Origin: Ramlibacter humi
GTDB lineage: Bacteria > Pseudomonadota > Gammaproteobacteria > Burkholderiales > Burkholderiaceae_C
Length of the DNA stretch: 64,000 nt
Reading direction: 5' to 3'
Assembly (NCBI RefSeq): GCF_004681975.1
Contig: NZ_SMLK01000001.1
Location: forward strand, 992,001-1,056,000
Under the pieces are notes generated by a model, which was not told where the DNA came from, did not search any database, and worked only from the letters and a program-made list of their open reading frames with translations. Both the position numbers and the translations under genes were made by a program. This document shows, piece by piece, positions 19,077-30,163 of the stretch (positions within the stretch are counted from its first letter, which is position 1; the number at the start of each line of letters is the position of its first letter).

Positions 19077-20741
19077 TCAGGCCCGGAACTTTCCGGTAAT
19101 AGGATAGCGCCAATCCTTGCCGAAGCCCCGGTGCGACACGCGGATGCCCACCGGCGCCTGGCGGCGCTTGTATTCGTTGATGCGCACCAGGCGCGCCACC
19201 CGTTCCACCAACTCGCGGTCGAATCCCTCGCCGGCGATGGCTTCCACGCCCTCGTCGTCTTCCATGTAGCGCGCCAGGATCGCGTCGAGAACGTCGTATG
19301 GCGGCAGGCTGTCCTGGTCCACCTGGCCCGCGCGCAGTTCGGCGCTGGGAGGGCGAGTGATGATGCGTTCAGGAATCGGGTTGGCGCCCGTGCCGTACGG
19401 ATCGTTCGCGTTGCGCCACCGCGCCAGCCTGAAAACGTTGGTCTTGAACACGTCCTTGATCACCGCGAAGCCGCCCGCCATGTCGCCGTACAGCGTGCAG
19501 TAGCCGGTGGCCATTTCGCTCTTGTTGCCGGTGGTCAGCACGATGCTGCCGAACTTGTTCGACAGCGCCATCAGCAGCACGCCGCGGATGCGCGCCTGGA
19601 TGTTTTCCTCGGTAGCGTCCTCGGCGCGGCCTTCGAATTCCTTCGCGAGCGAGGCCTTGAAAGACTCGAACTCCGGCACGATGGAGATCTCGTCGTAGCG
19701 CACGCCCAGCCGCTTGGCCATGTCGCGCGCGTCGATCCAGGAAATGTCCTGCGTGTACGGCGACGGCATCATGATGGCGCGGACCTTGTCCTTGCCCAGC
19801 GCGTCCACCGCGATGGCCAGCACCAGCGCCGAGTCGATGCCGCCCGACAGGCCCAGCAGCACGCCGGGAAAACCGTTCTTGCCGATGTAGTCGCGCACGC
19901 CCAGCACCAGCGCATCCCACAGGTCGGCCTCGGGTTCGCGCGACGGCGACATCGGGCCGGAGAGCGACAATTTTCCGCCACCGCCTTCAACCGTCACGGT
20001 GAAGAGGTCTTCCTTGAACGAGGGAGCACGCGCAACCAGGGTGCCATCGGCCGCGACCGCGAACGAACTGCCGTCGAACACCACCTCGTCCTGGCCTCCG
20101 ACGAAGTGCGCATAGACCACGGGCGCGTTCGCGGCACGCGCGCGGTCGGCCATGCGCGCGACGCGCTCACCGCCCTTGCCCACGTGGAAAGGCGATGCAT
20201 TGGTGACCACCAGCATCTCGGCGCCGGCTTCGCGCGCCAGCTCGCCCGGCTCGTCGAACCACGCGTCCTCGCAGATCAGCAAGCCGACGTTCACGCCTTC
20301 GACCTGGAACACGCAGGTGCCGCGGCCCGGCGTGAAGTAGCGGCGCTCATCGAACACCTGGTAGTTCGGCAGTTCGCGCTTGGCGTAGGTTTCCAGCAAG
20401 CGGCCTTCGCTGACCACGGTGGCGGCGTTCAGGCGCCTTTGCACCTGCACCGACTTGCTGCGCACGTCGCCGCCGACGGGATGGCCGACGATGACGTGCA
20501 GGCCTTTCAACCCCGCCAGCTCGCGGGCCACCGTTTTGACGGCATCATCGCAAGCGGCGATGAACGCCGGGCGCAGGAACAGGTCTTCGGCCGCGTAACC
20601 GCACAGGGACAGCTCGGGCGTGACCACCAGCCGCGCGCCTTGCTCATAAGCCTGGCGCGCCGCGTCGATGATCTTCTGAGCGTTGCCCGGCATGTCGCCC
20701 ACCACGTAGTTGAGCTGGGCGATGCAAATCTGAAGGGCCAT
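19077..20741 (-). CDS. nadE: Glutamine-dependent NAD+ synthetase
   Basis: 554 residues. The N-terminal nitrilase-fold glutaminase has the catalytic triad Glu43 (TPELSLCGY), Lys121 (AKRELPNY) and Cys157 (LICEDAW). The C-terminal synthetase carries the ATP-binding loop SGGIDSA (about 299-305). It amidates deamido-NAD in the last step of NAD synthesis. It precedes the P-II gene, a link between glutamine status and NAD supply. Its ATG overlaps the divergent neighbour's ATG within CCATGG. Confidence 0.97.
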   Translation of the reverse strand: MALQICIAQLNYVVGDMPGNAQKIIDAARQAYEQGARLVVTPELSLCGYAAEDLFLRPAFIAACDDAVKTVARELAGLKGLHVIVGHPVGGDVRSKSVQVQRRLNAATVVSEGRLLETYAKRELPNYQVFDERRYFTPGRGTCVFQVEGVNVGLLICEDAWFDEPGELAREAGAEMLVVTNASPFHVGKGGERVARMADRARAANAPVVYAHFVGGQDEVVFDGSSFAVAADGTLVARAPSFKEDLFTVTVEGGGGKLSLSGPMSPSREPEADLWDALVLGVRDYIGKNGFPGVLLGLSGGIDSALVLAIAVDALGKDKVRAIMMPSPYTQDISWIDARDMAKRLGVRYDEISIVPEFESFKASLAKEFEGRAEDATEENIQARIRGVLLMALSNKFGSIVLTTGNKSEMATGYCTLYGDMAGGFAVIKDVFKTNVFRLARWRNANDPYGTGANPIPERIITRPPSAELRAGQVDQDSLPPYDVLDAILARYMEDDEGVEAIAGEGFDRELVERVARLVRINEYKRRQAPVGIRVSHRGFGKDWRYPITGKFRA

Positions 20742-21921
20742 GGCAGCAGTGAAAAAACAGCCGGACGATTATGTCATCCGCCTCTGCGAATCGCCGCTGG
20801 AGGTGGGCGCATCCGCGTGGAACGAATTGCTTGCGGCGCAGGACCAGCCCACGCCGTTCATGCGGCACGAGTACCTCGCCGCATTGCATGCCAGCCGCAG
20901 CGCCACCGCCGACACCGGCTGGCAACCGAGCTTCGTCACGCTTTGGCGCGGCGATGAGCTGCATGGCGCGTGCGCGTTCTACGTGAAGGACCATTCATAC
21001 GGCGAGTACGTGTTCGACTGGGCGTGGGCCAACGCGTACGAGCAGCACGGCCTGGCCTACTACCCCAAAGGCCTGGTCGCGGTGCCGTTCACGCCCGTGC
21101 CCGGCTCACGCCTGCTCGCGCGCGACGACGCGGCGCGCGAGACGCTGGCGCGCGGCCTGCCGGCCTTGTGCGAGAAGCTGGAGCTTTCGTCGCTGCACCT
21201 GCTCTTCCTGTCGCCCGCGGACGTGCGCGCGTGCGAAGCCGCGGGCCTGATGGCGCGCCACACCGTGCAGTTCCATTGGGAAAACCAGGGCTGGGACAGC
21301 TTCGACGCATTCCTCGCCGGGCTGTCGCAGGACAAGCGCAAGAAGATCCGCCAGGAAAGGCGCAAGGTCGCCGAGGCCGGCGTCACGTTCCGCGCGCTGC
21401 GCGGCGCGCAGATCGGCGATCGCGAGTGGGACTTCTTCTACCGCTGCTACGACCGCACTTACCGCGAGCACGGCAATCCGCCGTACCTGCGCCGCGACTT
21501 CTTCCGCCGCATGGCGGCGGACATGGGCGGGAACTGGGTGCTGTTCCTGGCTCAACGCAACGGCCGCGACGTGGCGTGCAGCCTTGTCGCGGTGTCGGAC
21601 GAGAGCGCCCAGCCCGCCGTCGCGTACGGCCGCTACTGGGGCGCCATCGAACGCGTGGACAGCCTGCACTTCGAAGCCTGCTACTACCAGCCGCTGCAGT
21701 GGTGCATAGAGCATGGCGTGCAGCGCTTCGAGGGCGGCGCCCAGGGCGAGCACAAGATGGCGCGCGCGCTGATGCCGGTGAAGACGCACAGCGCCCATTG
21801 GCTGGCTCATCCTTCCTTCGCCGATGCGGTGGAACGCTTCCTCGCGCGCGAGGGCGAAGGCATCGAGCACTACCTGGAGCATCTGGAAGCGCGCTCGCCG
21901 TTCCGGCGCGAGAAAGGCTGA
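20740..21921 (+). CDS. GNAT/FemAB-like acyltransferase (COG3146 family)
   Basis: 393 residues. It resembles the peptidogalycan-biosynthesis/COG3146 family: LCESPLEVGASAWNELL at the start, PFMRHEYLAALHAS, then a C-terminal acetyltransferase-like half with YGRYWGAIERVDSLHFEACYYQPLQWCI and FEGGAQGEHKMARAL. The reaction is unproven. The ATG at 20740 overlaps the nadE start on the other strand, leaving no intergenic promoter region; GTG at 20749 is an alternative. Confidence 0.85.
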   Translation: MAAVKKQPDDYVIRLCESPLEVGASAWNELLAAQDQPTPFMRHEYLAALHASRSATADTGWQPSFVTLWRGDELHGACAFYVKDHSYGEYVFDWAWANAYEQHGLAYYPKGLVAVPFTPVPGSRLLARDDAARETLARGLPALCEKLELSSLHLLFLSPADVRACEAAGLMARHTVQFHWENQGWDSFDAFLAGLSQDKRKKIRQERRKVAEAGVTFRALRGAQIGDREWDFFYRCYDRTYREHGNPPYLRRDFFRRMAADMGGNWVLFLAQRNGRDVACSLVAVSDESAQPAVAYGRYWGAIERVDSLHFEACYYQPLQWCIEHGVQRFEGGAQGEHKMARALMPVKTHSAHWLAHPSFADAVERFLAREGEGIEHYLEHLEARSPFRREKG

Positions 21922-21999
21922 ACCCCAAAGCGCGATCGGGCAGGCAAACCCCGATGCCACCTGCCGGGCCCGGCGTTACCGTGGGCGCAGGAGACGCCC

Positions 22000-23556
22000 A
22001 TGAAGACACTCAGCGGCCTGGATGCCACGTTCCTGTACCTGGAAACGCCGGAGACGCCGATGCACGTCGGCTCGCTCCACCTGTACGAGCTGCCCAAGGG
22101 CTTCCGCGGCAGCTTCCACCGCGCGGTGCAGGACCACATCGCCGGCCGCCTGCACCTGGCGCCCATCTTCACGCGCCGCCTGGCGTTCATGCCCTTCGAC
22201 ATGGGTCACCCGATGTGGGTCGAAGCCGACGAGGTGGATCTCGACTTCCACATCCGCAAGGCGCCGGGCGCGAAGCTGACCGTGCGACAGGTGGAAGCCG
22301 CGGCCGCGAAGCTGCACGCGGAGCTGATCGACCGCAACCACCCGCTGTGGCAGTTCACGATCTTCGACAACGTGGCGCCGCCCAAGGGCATGGCGGTGGA
22401 AGGCAGGCTGGTCGCCTTCCACTCCAGGATCCACCACGCCGCGCTGGACGGCAAGGGCGGCACGGTGCTGGCCAACGCCATCCTCGACCTCACGCCGGTG
22501 CCGCGCGAAGTGGCGCCGGCCGACCCTTCGCGGCGCGGCCGCAGCGGCGCGGACCTGCGCATCGGCGAGATGATCGGCGCGGTGTTCTCCAACTCGCTGG
22601 CGCAGTACGCGAAGCTCGCGCGCACGCTGCCCGCCGCCGCAGGGTCCATCGGCGGCCTCGCCAGGCAGTCGATCACCAGGACCAAGGCGCCGGTGCAGCT
22701 GGCGCCCAGGACGATCTTCAACGTCGGCATCACCGCGCGCCGTTCTTTCGCCACCGCCACCCTGCCCTTCGCGCAAGCGCGCGCCGTGGCCAAGGCCGCC
22801 GGCGGCAGCTTCAACGACGTCGTGCTGTGGGTGTGCGCCACGGCGCTGCGCGAATACCTGCACGCGCACGGCACCGTGCCGCGCAAGCCGCTGGTGGCGG
22901 CCATGCCGGTCAGCCTGCGCGAAGAGAGCAACAAGGAGCTGAACAACCAGGCTTCGCTGTCGCTGGTGCAGCTGGGCACGCACCTGGCCGACCCGAAGGC
23001 GCGCATGCAGGCCATCCTCGAATCGACCGGCAAGGTGAAGGAAGCCCTGTCGGGGCTGAAGTCGGTGCTGCCCACCGACTACCCGTCGCTGATGGCGCCC
23101 TGGCTGGTCGGCGGCGCGGGCCGGCTCGCGCTGAAGACCTACGGCAGCGCGGGCATCGCCGAGCGGCTGCCCGCATTGGCGAACGTCGCCATCAGCAACG
23201 TGCCGGGCCCGCAGATGCCGCTGTACCTGGCCGGCGCGCGCATGCTGACCTTCCACCCGCTGTCCATCATCCTGCACGGCATGGCGCTGAACATCACGAT
23301 CCAGACGTATGCGGGACGGGTGGACTTCGGCCTGATCGCGGACCCGGCTGCCCTGCCGCAACTGCAGCAGCTCGCCAGCGGGTTGGAGAAGGCATTCGAG
23401 CAAGCCGTCGAGGTGTTCGGCACGGAAGCGCCCACAGCTGCCGCGCCCGCAACGGCGGCTCCGGCGAAGCCCGCGCCGAGAAAGCGCGCAGCGAAGACGA
23501 AGCCGCCATCGCCGCGCAAGCCGGCCGCGAAGCCGCAGCGCAAGCAGGCCGCCTAG
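22000..23556 (+). CDS. Wax ester synthase/diacylglycerol acyltransferase family O-acyltransferase
   Basis: 518 residues. The active-site motif HHxxxDG is intact at residues 145-151 (HHAALDG). The NHPLW and SFNDVVL motifs are also in place. Enzymes of this family esterify fatty alcohols or diacylglycerol with acyl-CoA to form storage wax esters or triacylglycerol. The last 50 residues are a Pro/Lys/Ala-rich basic tail, unlike the catalytic part, perhaps for membrane or polyanion binding. The alpha/beta hydrolase downstream may be functionally linked. Confidence 0.93.
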   Translation: MKTLSGLDATFLYLETPETPMHVGSLHLYELPKGFRGSFHRAVQDHIAGRLHLAPIFTRRLAFMPFDMGHPMWVEADEVDLDFHIRKAPGAKLTVRQVEAAAAKLHAELIDRNHPLWQFTIFDNVAPPKGMAVEGRLVAFHSRIHHAALDGKGGTVLANAILDLTPVPREVAPADPSRRGRSGADLRIGEMIGAVFSNSLAQYAKLARTLPAAAGSIGGLARQSITRTKAPVQLAPRTIFNVGITARRSFATATLPFAQARAVAKAAGGSFNDVVLWVCATALREYLHAHGTVPRKPLVAAMPVSLREESNKELNNQASLSLVQLGTHLADPKARMQAILESTGKVKEALSGLKSVLPTDYPSLMAPWLVGGAGRLALKTYGSAGIAERLPALANVAISNVPGPQMPLYLAGARMLTFHPLSIILHGMALNITIQTYAGRVDFGLIADPAALPQLQQLASGLEKAFEQAVEVFGTEAPTAAAPATAAPAKPAPRKRAAKTKPPSPRKPAAKPQRKQAA

Positions 23557-23644
23557 GCTCAGGCCCCTAATTCCGCTAATGGCTTTCGCGAGGGCTGCGG
23601 GGCGCCGCAGCTGCTATGGTCGGGTTTCCACTTCCCGGCCTTCC

Positions 23645-24454
23645 ATGCCCGCCACCCGCGCACGCTCCCGCTCCCACCGCACCGCCGACGAACCGCTGCC
23701 GCCGCCCAGCCTGGGCCTGCTGGCGCTGGAGTTCCGCGCGCCCTGGGAGTTCGGCGCCTTGCTGCCCGCGTGGCCCGTGCTTCGCCGCGCGCCCGCCGGC
23801 GATGGCCACGCGGTGCTGGTGTTTCCCGGGCTGTCGGCTTCCGATGCGACGACCATCCCGCTGCGCCGCTACCTCAGCTCGCTGGGCTACGCCGCACGCG
23901 GGTGGGACCAGGGCTTCAACTTCGGCCCGCGCGCCGGCGTGCTGGAGCGCGCGCGGCAGGACCTGCAGGACGCCTGCCAAAGCTCGGGCGGGCCGGTGAG
24001 CCTGGTCGGCTGGAGCCTGGGCGGCGTGTACGCGCGCGAACTGGCCAAGGAATTCCCGCAGCTCGTGCGCTGCGTCGTCACGCTGGGCACGCCGTTCTCG
24101 GCGCACCCCAAGTCCACCAACGCGTGGCGCATCTACGAACTGGCCAGCGGCCGCGACATCGAACGCGAAGCCTCTCAGTACGACCTGCCCGCCGCGCCGC
24201 CGGTGCCCACCACCAGCATCTATTCGCGCAGCGACGGCATTGTCGCGTGGCAAGGCAGCCTGCAGCGGCCCGACCATGCGCGCACGGAGAACATCGAGGT
24301 GGTGGCCAGCCACATGGGACTGGGCCTCAATCCCTCGGCCTGGTGGGCCGTGGCCGATCGCCTGGCGCAATCGCCCAAGGCGTGGAAGCCGTTCCAGCCG
24401 CCCGCGCTGTTCGGCCTGCAGGCGCTGGTGTTCCCCGATCCCGCGCGCGCCTGA
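23645..24454 (+). CDS. Alpha/beta-fold hydrolase (lipase/esterase-like)
   Basis: 269 residues. The nucleophile elbow GWSLGG (about residues 123-128), an aspartate in YSRSDGIVAW and a histidine in ASHMGLG form a plausible catalytic triad. An LGTPFSAHPKSTN segment resembles lipase families. There is no signal peptide. It lies 88 bp after the WS/DGAT gene and is probably cotranscribed, suggesting a role in neutral-lipid turnover (inference). The start MPATRARS is chosen over an upstream TTG-like reading. Confidence 0.87.
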   Translation: MPATRARSRSHRTADEPLPPPSLGLLALEFRAPWEFGALLPAWPVLRRAPAGDGHAVLVFPGLSASDATTIPLRRYLSSLGYAARGWDQGFNFGPRAGVLERARQDLQDACQSSGGPVSLVGWSLGGVYARELAKEFPQLVRCVVTLGTPFSAHPKSTNAWRIYELASGRDIEREASQYDLPAAPPVPTTSIYSRSDGIVAWQGSLQRPDHARTENIEVVASHMGLGLNPSAWWAVADRLAQSPKAWKPFQPPALFGLQALVFPDPARA

Positions 24455-24471
24455 CTCGCGTCGCACCAACG

Positions 24472-24500
24472 AAAACGGCCGGGCATGACCCGGCCGTTTT
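24472..24500. terminator. Bidirectional intrinsic terminator between the hydrolase and ppa
   Basis: AAAACGGCCGGG, loop CATGA, CCCGGCCGTTTT: a perfect 12-bp stem with A/T ends suitable for both convergent transcripts. Confidence 0.92.
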
Positions 24501-24519
24501 CCATTGGATGCGCGGCGTC

Positions 24520-25056
24520 TCAGCCGTGCTTCTTGCGGTAGCTCTCCATTCCCTCGCGCACTTCCTGGCGCGCGGCTTCCGGGCCTTCCCAGCCCAGCAC
24601 CTTGACCCACTTGTTCGGCTCCAGGTCCTTGTAGTGCTCGAAGAAGTGCGCGATGGTCTTCAGTCGCAGCGGGTTCATGTCCTCGGGCTTCTGCCAGTGC
24701 GTGTAGATGGCCAGCACCTTGTCGACGGGCACCGCCAGCACCTTGGCGTCGTCGCCGGCTTCGTCCTGCATGCGAAGCATGCCGATGGGGCGGCACGTCA
24801 CCACCACGCCGGGGATCAGCGGCACCGGCGTGATCACCAGCACGTCCACCGGGTCGCCGTCGCCGCTGATGGTCTGCGGCACGTAGCCGTAGTTGGTCGG
24901 GTAGTGCATGGACGTGCTCATGAAGCGGTCCACGAAGATGGCGCCCGTTTCCTTGTCGACCTCGTACTTCACGGGATCGGCGTTCATCGGGATTTCGATG
25001 ATCACGTTGAACGCGTCGGGGGCCTGCTTGCCGGGCGTGACGTTGTCGAGGGACAT
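24520..25056 (-). CDS. ppa: Inorganic pyrophosphatase, soluble family I
   Basis: 178 residues. The signature of family I enzymes is intact: the metal-binding acidic cluster in DGDPVDVLV (about residues 66-74), plus [16 protein letters not shown] and [12 protein letters not shown]. It hydrolyses cytosolic pyrophosphate to pull biosynthetic reactions forward. It is divergent from the membrane pyrophosphatase hppA, with a shared region of 220 bp. A minus-strand TAAAAT at 25099-25104 may be its -10. Confidence 0.97.
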   Translation of the reverse strand: MSLDNVTPGKQAPDAFNVIIEIPMNADPVKYEVDKETGAIFVDRFMSTSMHYPTNYGYVPQTISGDGDPVDVLVITPVPLIPGVVVTCRPIGMLRMQDEAGDDAKVLAVPVDKVLAIYTHWQKPEDMNPLRLKTIAHFFEHYKDLEPNKWVKVLGWEGPEAARQEVREGMESYRKKHG

Positions 25057-25276
25057 GGATGGAGTTCTGCTGGGAATGAAAGCCTAGGATTAACCCGCAT
25101 TTTACTTTCGCCGGCCTTGCTGGGGCGCGTCTGCAGCGGGCCCGTCATGGTTCCGCCTGTATAGTCCGCGCGTTGGCCAATCGTCTCCCGCCATCGGGAT
25201 GCGACGAGGAAGCAACGCAGCGGAGGTGCCGCTTGCGGTGCTTCCTCCAAGCAGACAATGGAAGGAGACTGGAAGA
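25057..25276. promoter_or_regulatory. Shared divergent promoter region of ppa and hppA
   Basis: 220 bp without a gene. TATAGT at 25160-25165 (plus) is a candidate -10 for hppA and TAAAAT at 25099-25104 (minus) one for ppa. The hppA ribosome-binding site AAGGAGA is at about 25262-25268. Confidence 0.4.
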
Positions 25277-27445
<2,169 letters not shown>

Positions 27446-27478
27446 GACACGGGCCCGCTCATGCGGGCTTCGACCGGA

Positions 27479-27504
27479 AGGCCCGCCTCGCGCGGGCCTT
27501 TTTC
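27479..27504. terminator. Intrinsic terminator downstream of hppA
   Basis: AGGCCCGC, CTCGC, GCGGGCCT then T-run; a smaller hairpin GCCCGC-TCAT-GCGGGC precedes it at 27452-27467. It slightly overlaps the stop codon of the convergent TetR gene. Confidence 0.85.
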
Positions 27505-28081
27505 ATTTGCCGGTGACGGCGTGCACCAGCTGCGCGGCGGGGCCGACCAGCTCCCCCAGCTGCGCCACGCGGTCCTGCTCGATGGCCTCGAGCACCAGTT
27601 CGTTGATGCCGCCGACCACCGCCATCGCCATCTGCGGCGTGACGGCGTGGCCCGCCCCGGCGCCGTTCACCACGCCCAGCATGAAGTCGGCAATCTCCTG
27701 GTTCACGCGGCGGCGCGAGGCAAGGCCTTCGGGACCGAGGCTGAGGATCTCCACGTACAGCGTGCGCATCAGGATCGGATTGCTCGCCAGGCACTGCAGG
27801 TAGGCGCCCAGCGCCTGCTCCACTTGCGCGGGCCAGGGCCGCGCGGGATCGATCGCGCTGCGCAGCACCTTCAGCGCGTTGCGGCTCGCCGCCTCGTACA
27901 GCGCGATCAGGCACTCGTTCTTGCCGCCGAAGTGCTCGTAGAAGGTGCGGCGCGACACGCTGGCCTCGCGCACGATGTCGGCGATGGTGGTCGCCGCGTA
28001 GCCTTTCGCCGCGACGGCGCGGGCCATGCCCTCCAGCAGTCGGCTGCGGTGTTCGGGGATGGGAAGCTCGGGCTCGGCCAT
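27503..28081 (-). CDS. TetR/AcrR-family transcriptional regulator
   Basis: 192 residues. The N-terminal helix-turn-helix (about residues 10-56) contains TTIADIVREASVSRRTFYEHFGGKNECLIAL, typical of the family. The ligand-binding helical domain follows. It is divergent from a diiron-type hydrolase, and two matching palindromes lie in the 117-bp gap, so it very likely represses both genes. The start MAEPELPIPEH is just before the domain; longer in-frame readings overlap the neighbour and are rejected. Confidence 0.93.
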   Translation of the reverse strand: MAEPELPIPEHRSRLLEGMARAVAAKGYAATTIADIVREASVSRRTFYEHFGGKNECLIALYEAASRNALKVLRSAIDPARPWPAQVEQALGAYLQCLASNPILMRTLYVEILSLGPEGLASRRRVNQEIADFMLGVVNGAGAGHAVTPQMAMAVVGGINELVLEAIEQDRVAQLGELVGPAAQLVHAVTGK

Positions 28082-28119
28082 GGCGCGCGATTTTGCCGCT
28101 CGTCGCCCGGCAGATGATC

Positions 28120-28135
28120 GGTACTTGACAGTACC
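28120..28135. promoter_or_regulatory. Probable TetR operator 1
   Basis: GGTAC-TTGACA-GTACC. The perfect five-base arms surround a TTGACA that can serve as the -35 box of the hydrolase promoter. Its centre is 44 bp, about four helical turns, from operator 2. Confidence 0.7.
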
Positions 28136-28163
28136 CATGCCAGCTCGCATCATCCGCGACATT

Positions 28164-28179
28164 GGTACCGTCACGTACC
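28164..28179. promoter_or_regulatory. Probable TetR operator 2
   Basis: GGTAC-CGTCAC-GTACC, the same arms and six-base spacing as operator 1. It would lie near the transcription start and leader of the hydrolase gene, 20 bases before its ATG. Confidence 0.7.
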
Positions 28180-28198
28180 GTTGCGCTGGATTCCTGCC

Positions 28199-29017
28199 AT
28201 GACCGATCTCACCGTCCGCCGCCTGCTCGTCGACATGGAGCAGCCCATCCAGAGCCGCTGGTGCGCTGGCGACGCGTTCCGCACCGCCCTGTTCGATGCG
28301 CTCTCGATGAGCTTTCCCGTCGGGGAACAGTTTTTCATCGATTCGGTGCGCAACGGCTTCAAGGAACTGCCGCAGGAAAAGCAGGAACGCTTCCGCGCCG
28401 AGGTGCAGGGTTTCGTCGGCCAGGAGGCGACCCATCGCCGCCTGCATGCCCTGTACAACGGCCACCTCGAAAAGCGCGGGCTGGTGAACCACTGGGAGCC
28501 GCGCGCCCGCGCTCGGCTGTCGCTGATGGAAGGCGTGGACGTGCGCCACTGGCTGGCCATCACCGCGGCCAACGAGCACTTCACCGCCATCTTCGCCGAC
28601 TGGATGCTGCGCAACGCCGACCTGCTGGGCGATCGCGACCCGCGCCTGAAGACGCTGTGGCTGTGGCACAGCGCGGAGGAATCGGAGCACAAGAGCACGG
28701 CTTTCGACCTGTACCAAGCGCTGGGCGGCAGCCACGAGTGGCGCGTTCGCTGGTTCCGGCGCGTGACGCTGATCTTCCTGGGCGACACGCTGCGCCAGAC
28801 GGTGAGCAACCTGCGGCAGGAAGGCGAGCTGTGGAAGTGGAGCACCTGGAAGAGCGCCGCTTCGTACCTGTTCGGCCGGCGCGGCCTGGTGCGCCAGACC
28901 TTCCGCCCCTGGAAGGACTACCTGAGGCGGGACTTCAATCCCGCGCAGCACGACAGCAGCGCTTCGGTGCGCTGGCTGGAAGACAACGCCGGCAGCTTCT
29001 CGCTGGTGGGACGCTAG
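28199..29017 (+). CDS. Predicted metal-dependent hydrolase, PF10118/COG3687 family
   Basis: 272 residues. Conserved acidic/histidine pairs suggest a ferritin-like diiron site: GQEATHRRLH (about residues 77-86), NEHFTA (about 125) and AEESEHKSTAFD (about 160). The family is annotated as metal-dependent hydrolase without a proven substrate. There is no signal peptide. It faces the TetR gene across two palindromic operators, so expression is probably induced by that regulator's ligand. Confidence 0.85.
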   Translation: MTDLTVRRLLVDMEQPIQSRWCAGDAFRTALFDALSMSFPVGEQFFIDSVRNGFKELPQEKQERFRAEVQGFVGQEATHRRLHALYNGHLEKRGLVNHWEPRARARLSLMEGVDVRHWLAITAANEHFTAIFADWMLRNADLLGDRDPRLKTLWLWHSAEESEHKSTAFDLYQALGGSHEWRVRWFRRVTLIFLGDTLRQTVSNLRQEGELWKWSTWKSAASYLFGRRGLVRQTFRPWKDYLRRDFNPAQHDSSASVRWLEDNAGSFSLVGR

Positions 29018-29021
29018 GCGG

Positions 29022-29213
29022 CTAAGAGAGCGCCACCCACAGCAGCAGCAGGCCCAGCAGCAGGCTGCACAGGCCGAAGAACCGCAGCTGCCCGTCGCGC
29101 AGCTGCAGCAACGCCTGGAACGTATTGCGCCAGCCGCGCGGCGCGATCAGCGGGAACAGTCCCTCGAAGACGAGCACGAGCGCCAGCGCGGCCCAGAAGG
29201 TGTCAGCGCCCAA
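29022..29213 (-). CDS. DUF2065 small membrane protein (YjeT-like)
   Basis: 63 residues with two membrane segments (about 5-22 and 44-61) around RGWRNTFQALLQLRDGQLRFFG, the DUF2065 signature. The gene conventionally sits after hflC and before hisZ-purA; here it is the last gene of the operon and converges on the hydrolase with a gap of only four bases. Function unknown. Confidence 0.87.
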   Translation of the reverse strand: MGADTFWAALALVLVFEGLFPLIAPRGWRNTFQALLQLRDGQLRFFGLCSLLLGLLLLWVALS

Positions 29214-29234
29214 GACGCCCTGCTCCCAAGACGC

Positions 29235-30140
29235 CTACTTCCTGGCAGGGGCGGCAGGCGTCGCGCCCGAACCGCGGAACGCCTTGAAGAACTCCGAGCC
29301 ATTGGGGTCGACCACCAGCACGTCGCTCTTCTTGTTGAAGGTGGCGCGGTAGGCCTCGAGGCTGCGGTAGAACTGGGCGAACTGCGGATCGCGGCCGAAA
29401 GCCTCGCCGTACAGCGAAGCGGCCTGCCCGTCGCCTTCACCCTTGATCTTCTGGGCGTCGCGATAAGCGTTGGCGATGATGACCTCGCGCTGGCGGTCGG
29501 CGTCGGCGCGGATCTTCTCGCTCTCGGCCGCGCCGGTGGAGCGCAGCTCGTTGGCCACGCGCTTGCGCTCGGCTTCCATGCGGCGGTAGACCGATTCGGT
29601 GATGGCTTCGCTGTAGTCCACGCGCGTCACGCGCACGTCGATGACGTCGATGCCCCAGGGGTTGGCGCCCTTCACCTGCTCCAGCACCTCGGCCTTCACG
29701 TCGGCCATCAGCTTCTCGCGCTGGCTGGAGAGCAGCTCGCGCACGGTGCGCTTGTTCACCTCCTGGTTGAACGCGCTGCGCACGACGTTGGCCAGGCGGT
29801 TGGCGCCGGTGGCCTCGTCGAGACCTACGTTGCGGATGTACTGGGTGGGATCGGTGACGCGCCAGCGCACGTACCAGTCGATGACCACCGGCTGCTTCTC
29901 CGCGGTGAGCACCGGCGTGGTGTCGTTGCTGTCCAGGTTGAGCAGGCGCTTGTCGATGTAGCTGACGTTCTGGAACGGCGGCGGCAGCTTGAAGTTCAGG
30001 CCCGGCTCGGTGATCACTTCCTTGATCTGGCCGAGCGCGTAGACCACGCCGAACTGGCGCTGGTCCACCACGAAGAGCATGGAGCTGAGGAGGGCCAGCA
30101 CCACCAGGGCGGCCGCGGCGAAGAATCCGATGCGGTTCAT
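29235..30140 (-). CDS. hflC: Protease modulator HflC (SPFH/band 7)
   Basis: 301 residues. One N-terminal membrane anchor (about 6-26) is followed by a periplasmic SPFH domain (VVDQRQFGVVYALGQIKEVITEPGL onward) and a coiled coil. With HflK it forms the large cage around the FtsH protease that limits turnover of membrane substrates. It starts 23 bp after hflK. The ATG MNRIGFF is preferred over an upstream TTG. Confidence 0.96.
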   Translation of the reverse strand: MNRIGFFAAAALVVLALLSSMLFVVDQRQFGVVYALGQIKEVITEPGLNFKLPPPFQNVSYIDKRLLNLDSNDTTPVLTAEKQPVVIDWYVRWRVTDPTQYIRNVGLDEATGANRLANVVRSAFNQEVNKRTVRELLSSQREKLMADVKAEVLEQVKGANPWGIDVIDVRVTRVDYSEAITESVYRRMEAERKRVANELRSTGAAESEKIRADADRQREVIIANAYRDAQKIKGEGDGQAASLYGEAFGRDPQFAQFYRSLEAYRATFNKKSDVLVVDPNGSEFFKAFRGSGATPAAPARK

Positions 30141-30163
30141 CTTGTTGTCTCGTCCTGCTTCGG

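Noticed and set aside
28082-28951. Upstream extension of the TetR gene
   Set aside because: Antisense to the hydrolase and crosses both operators; the HTH starts properly at 28081.
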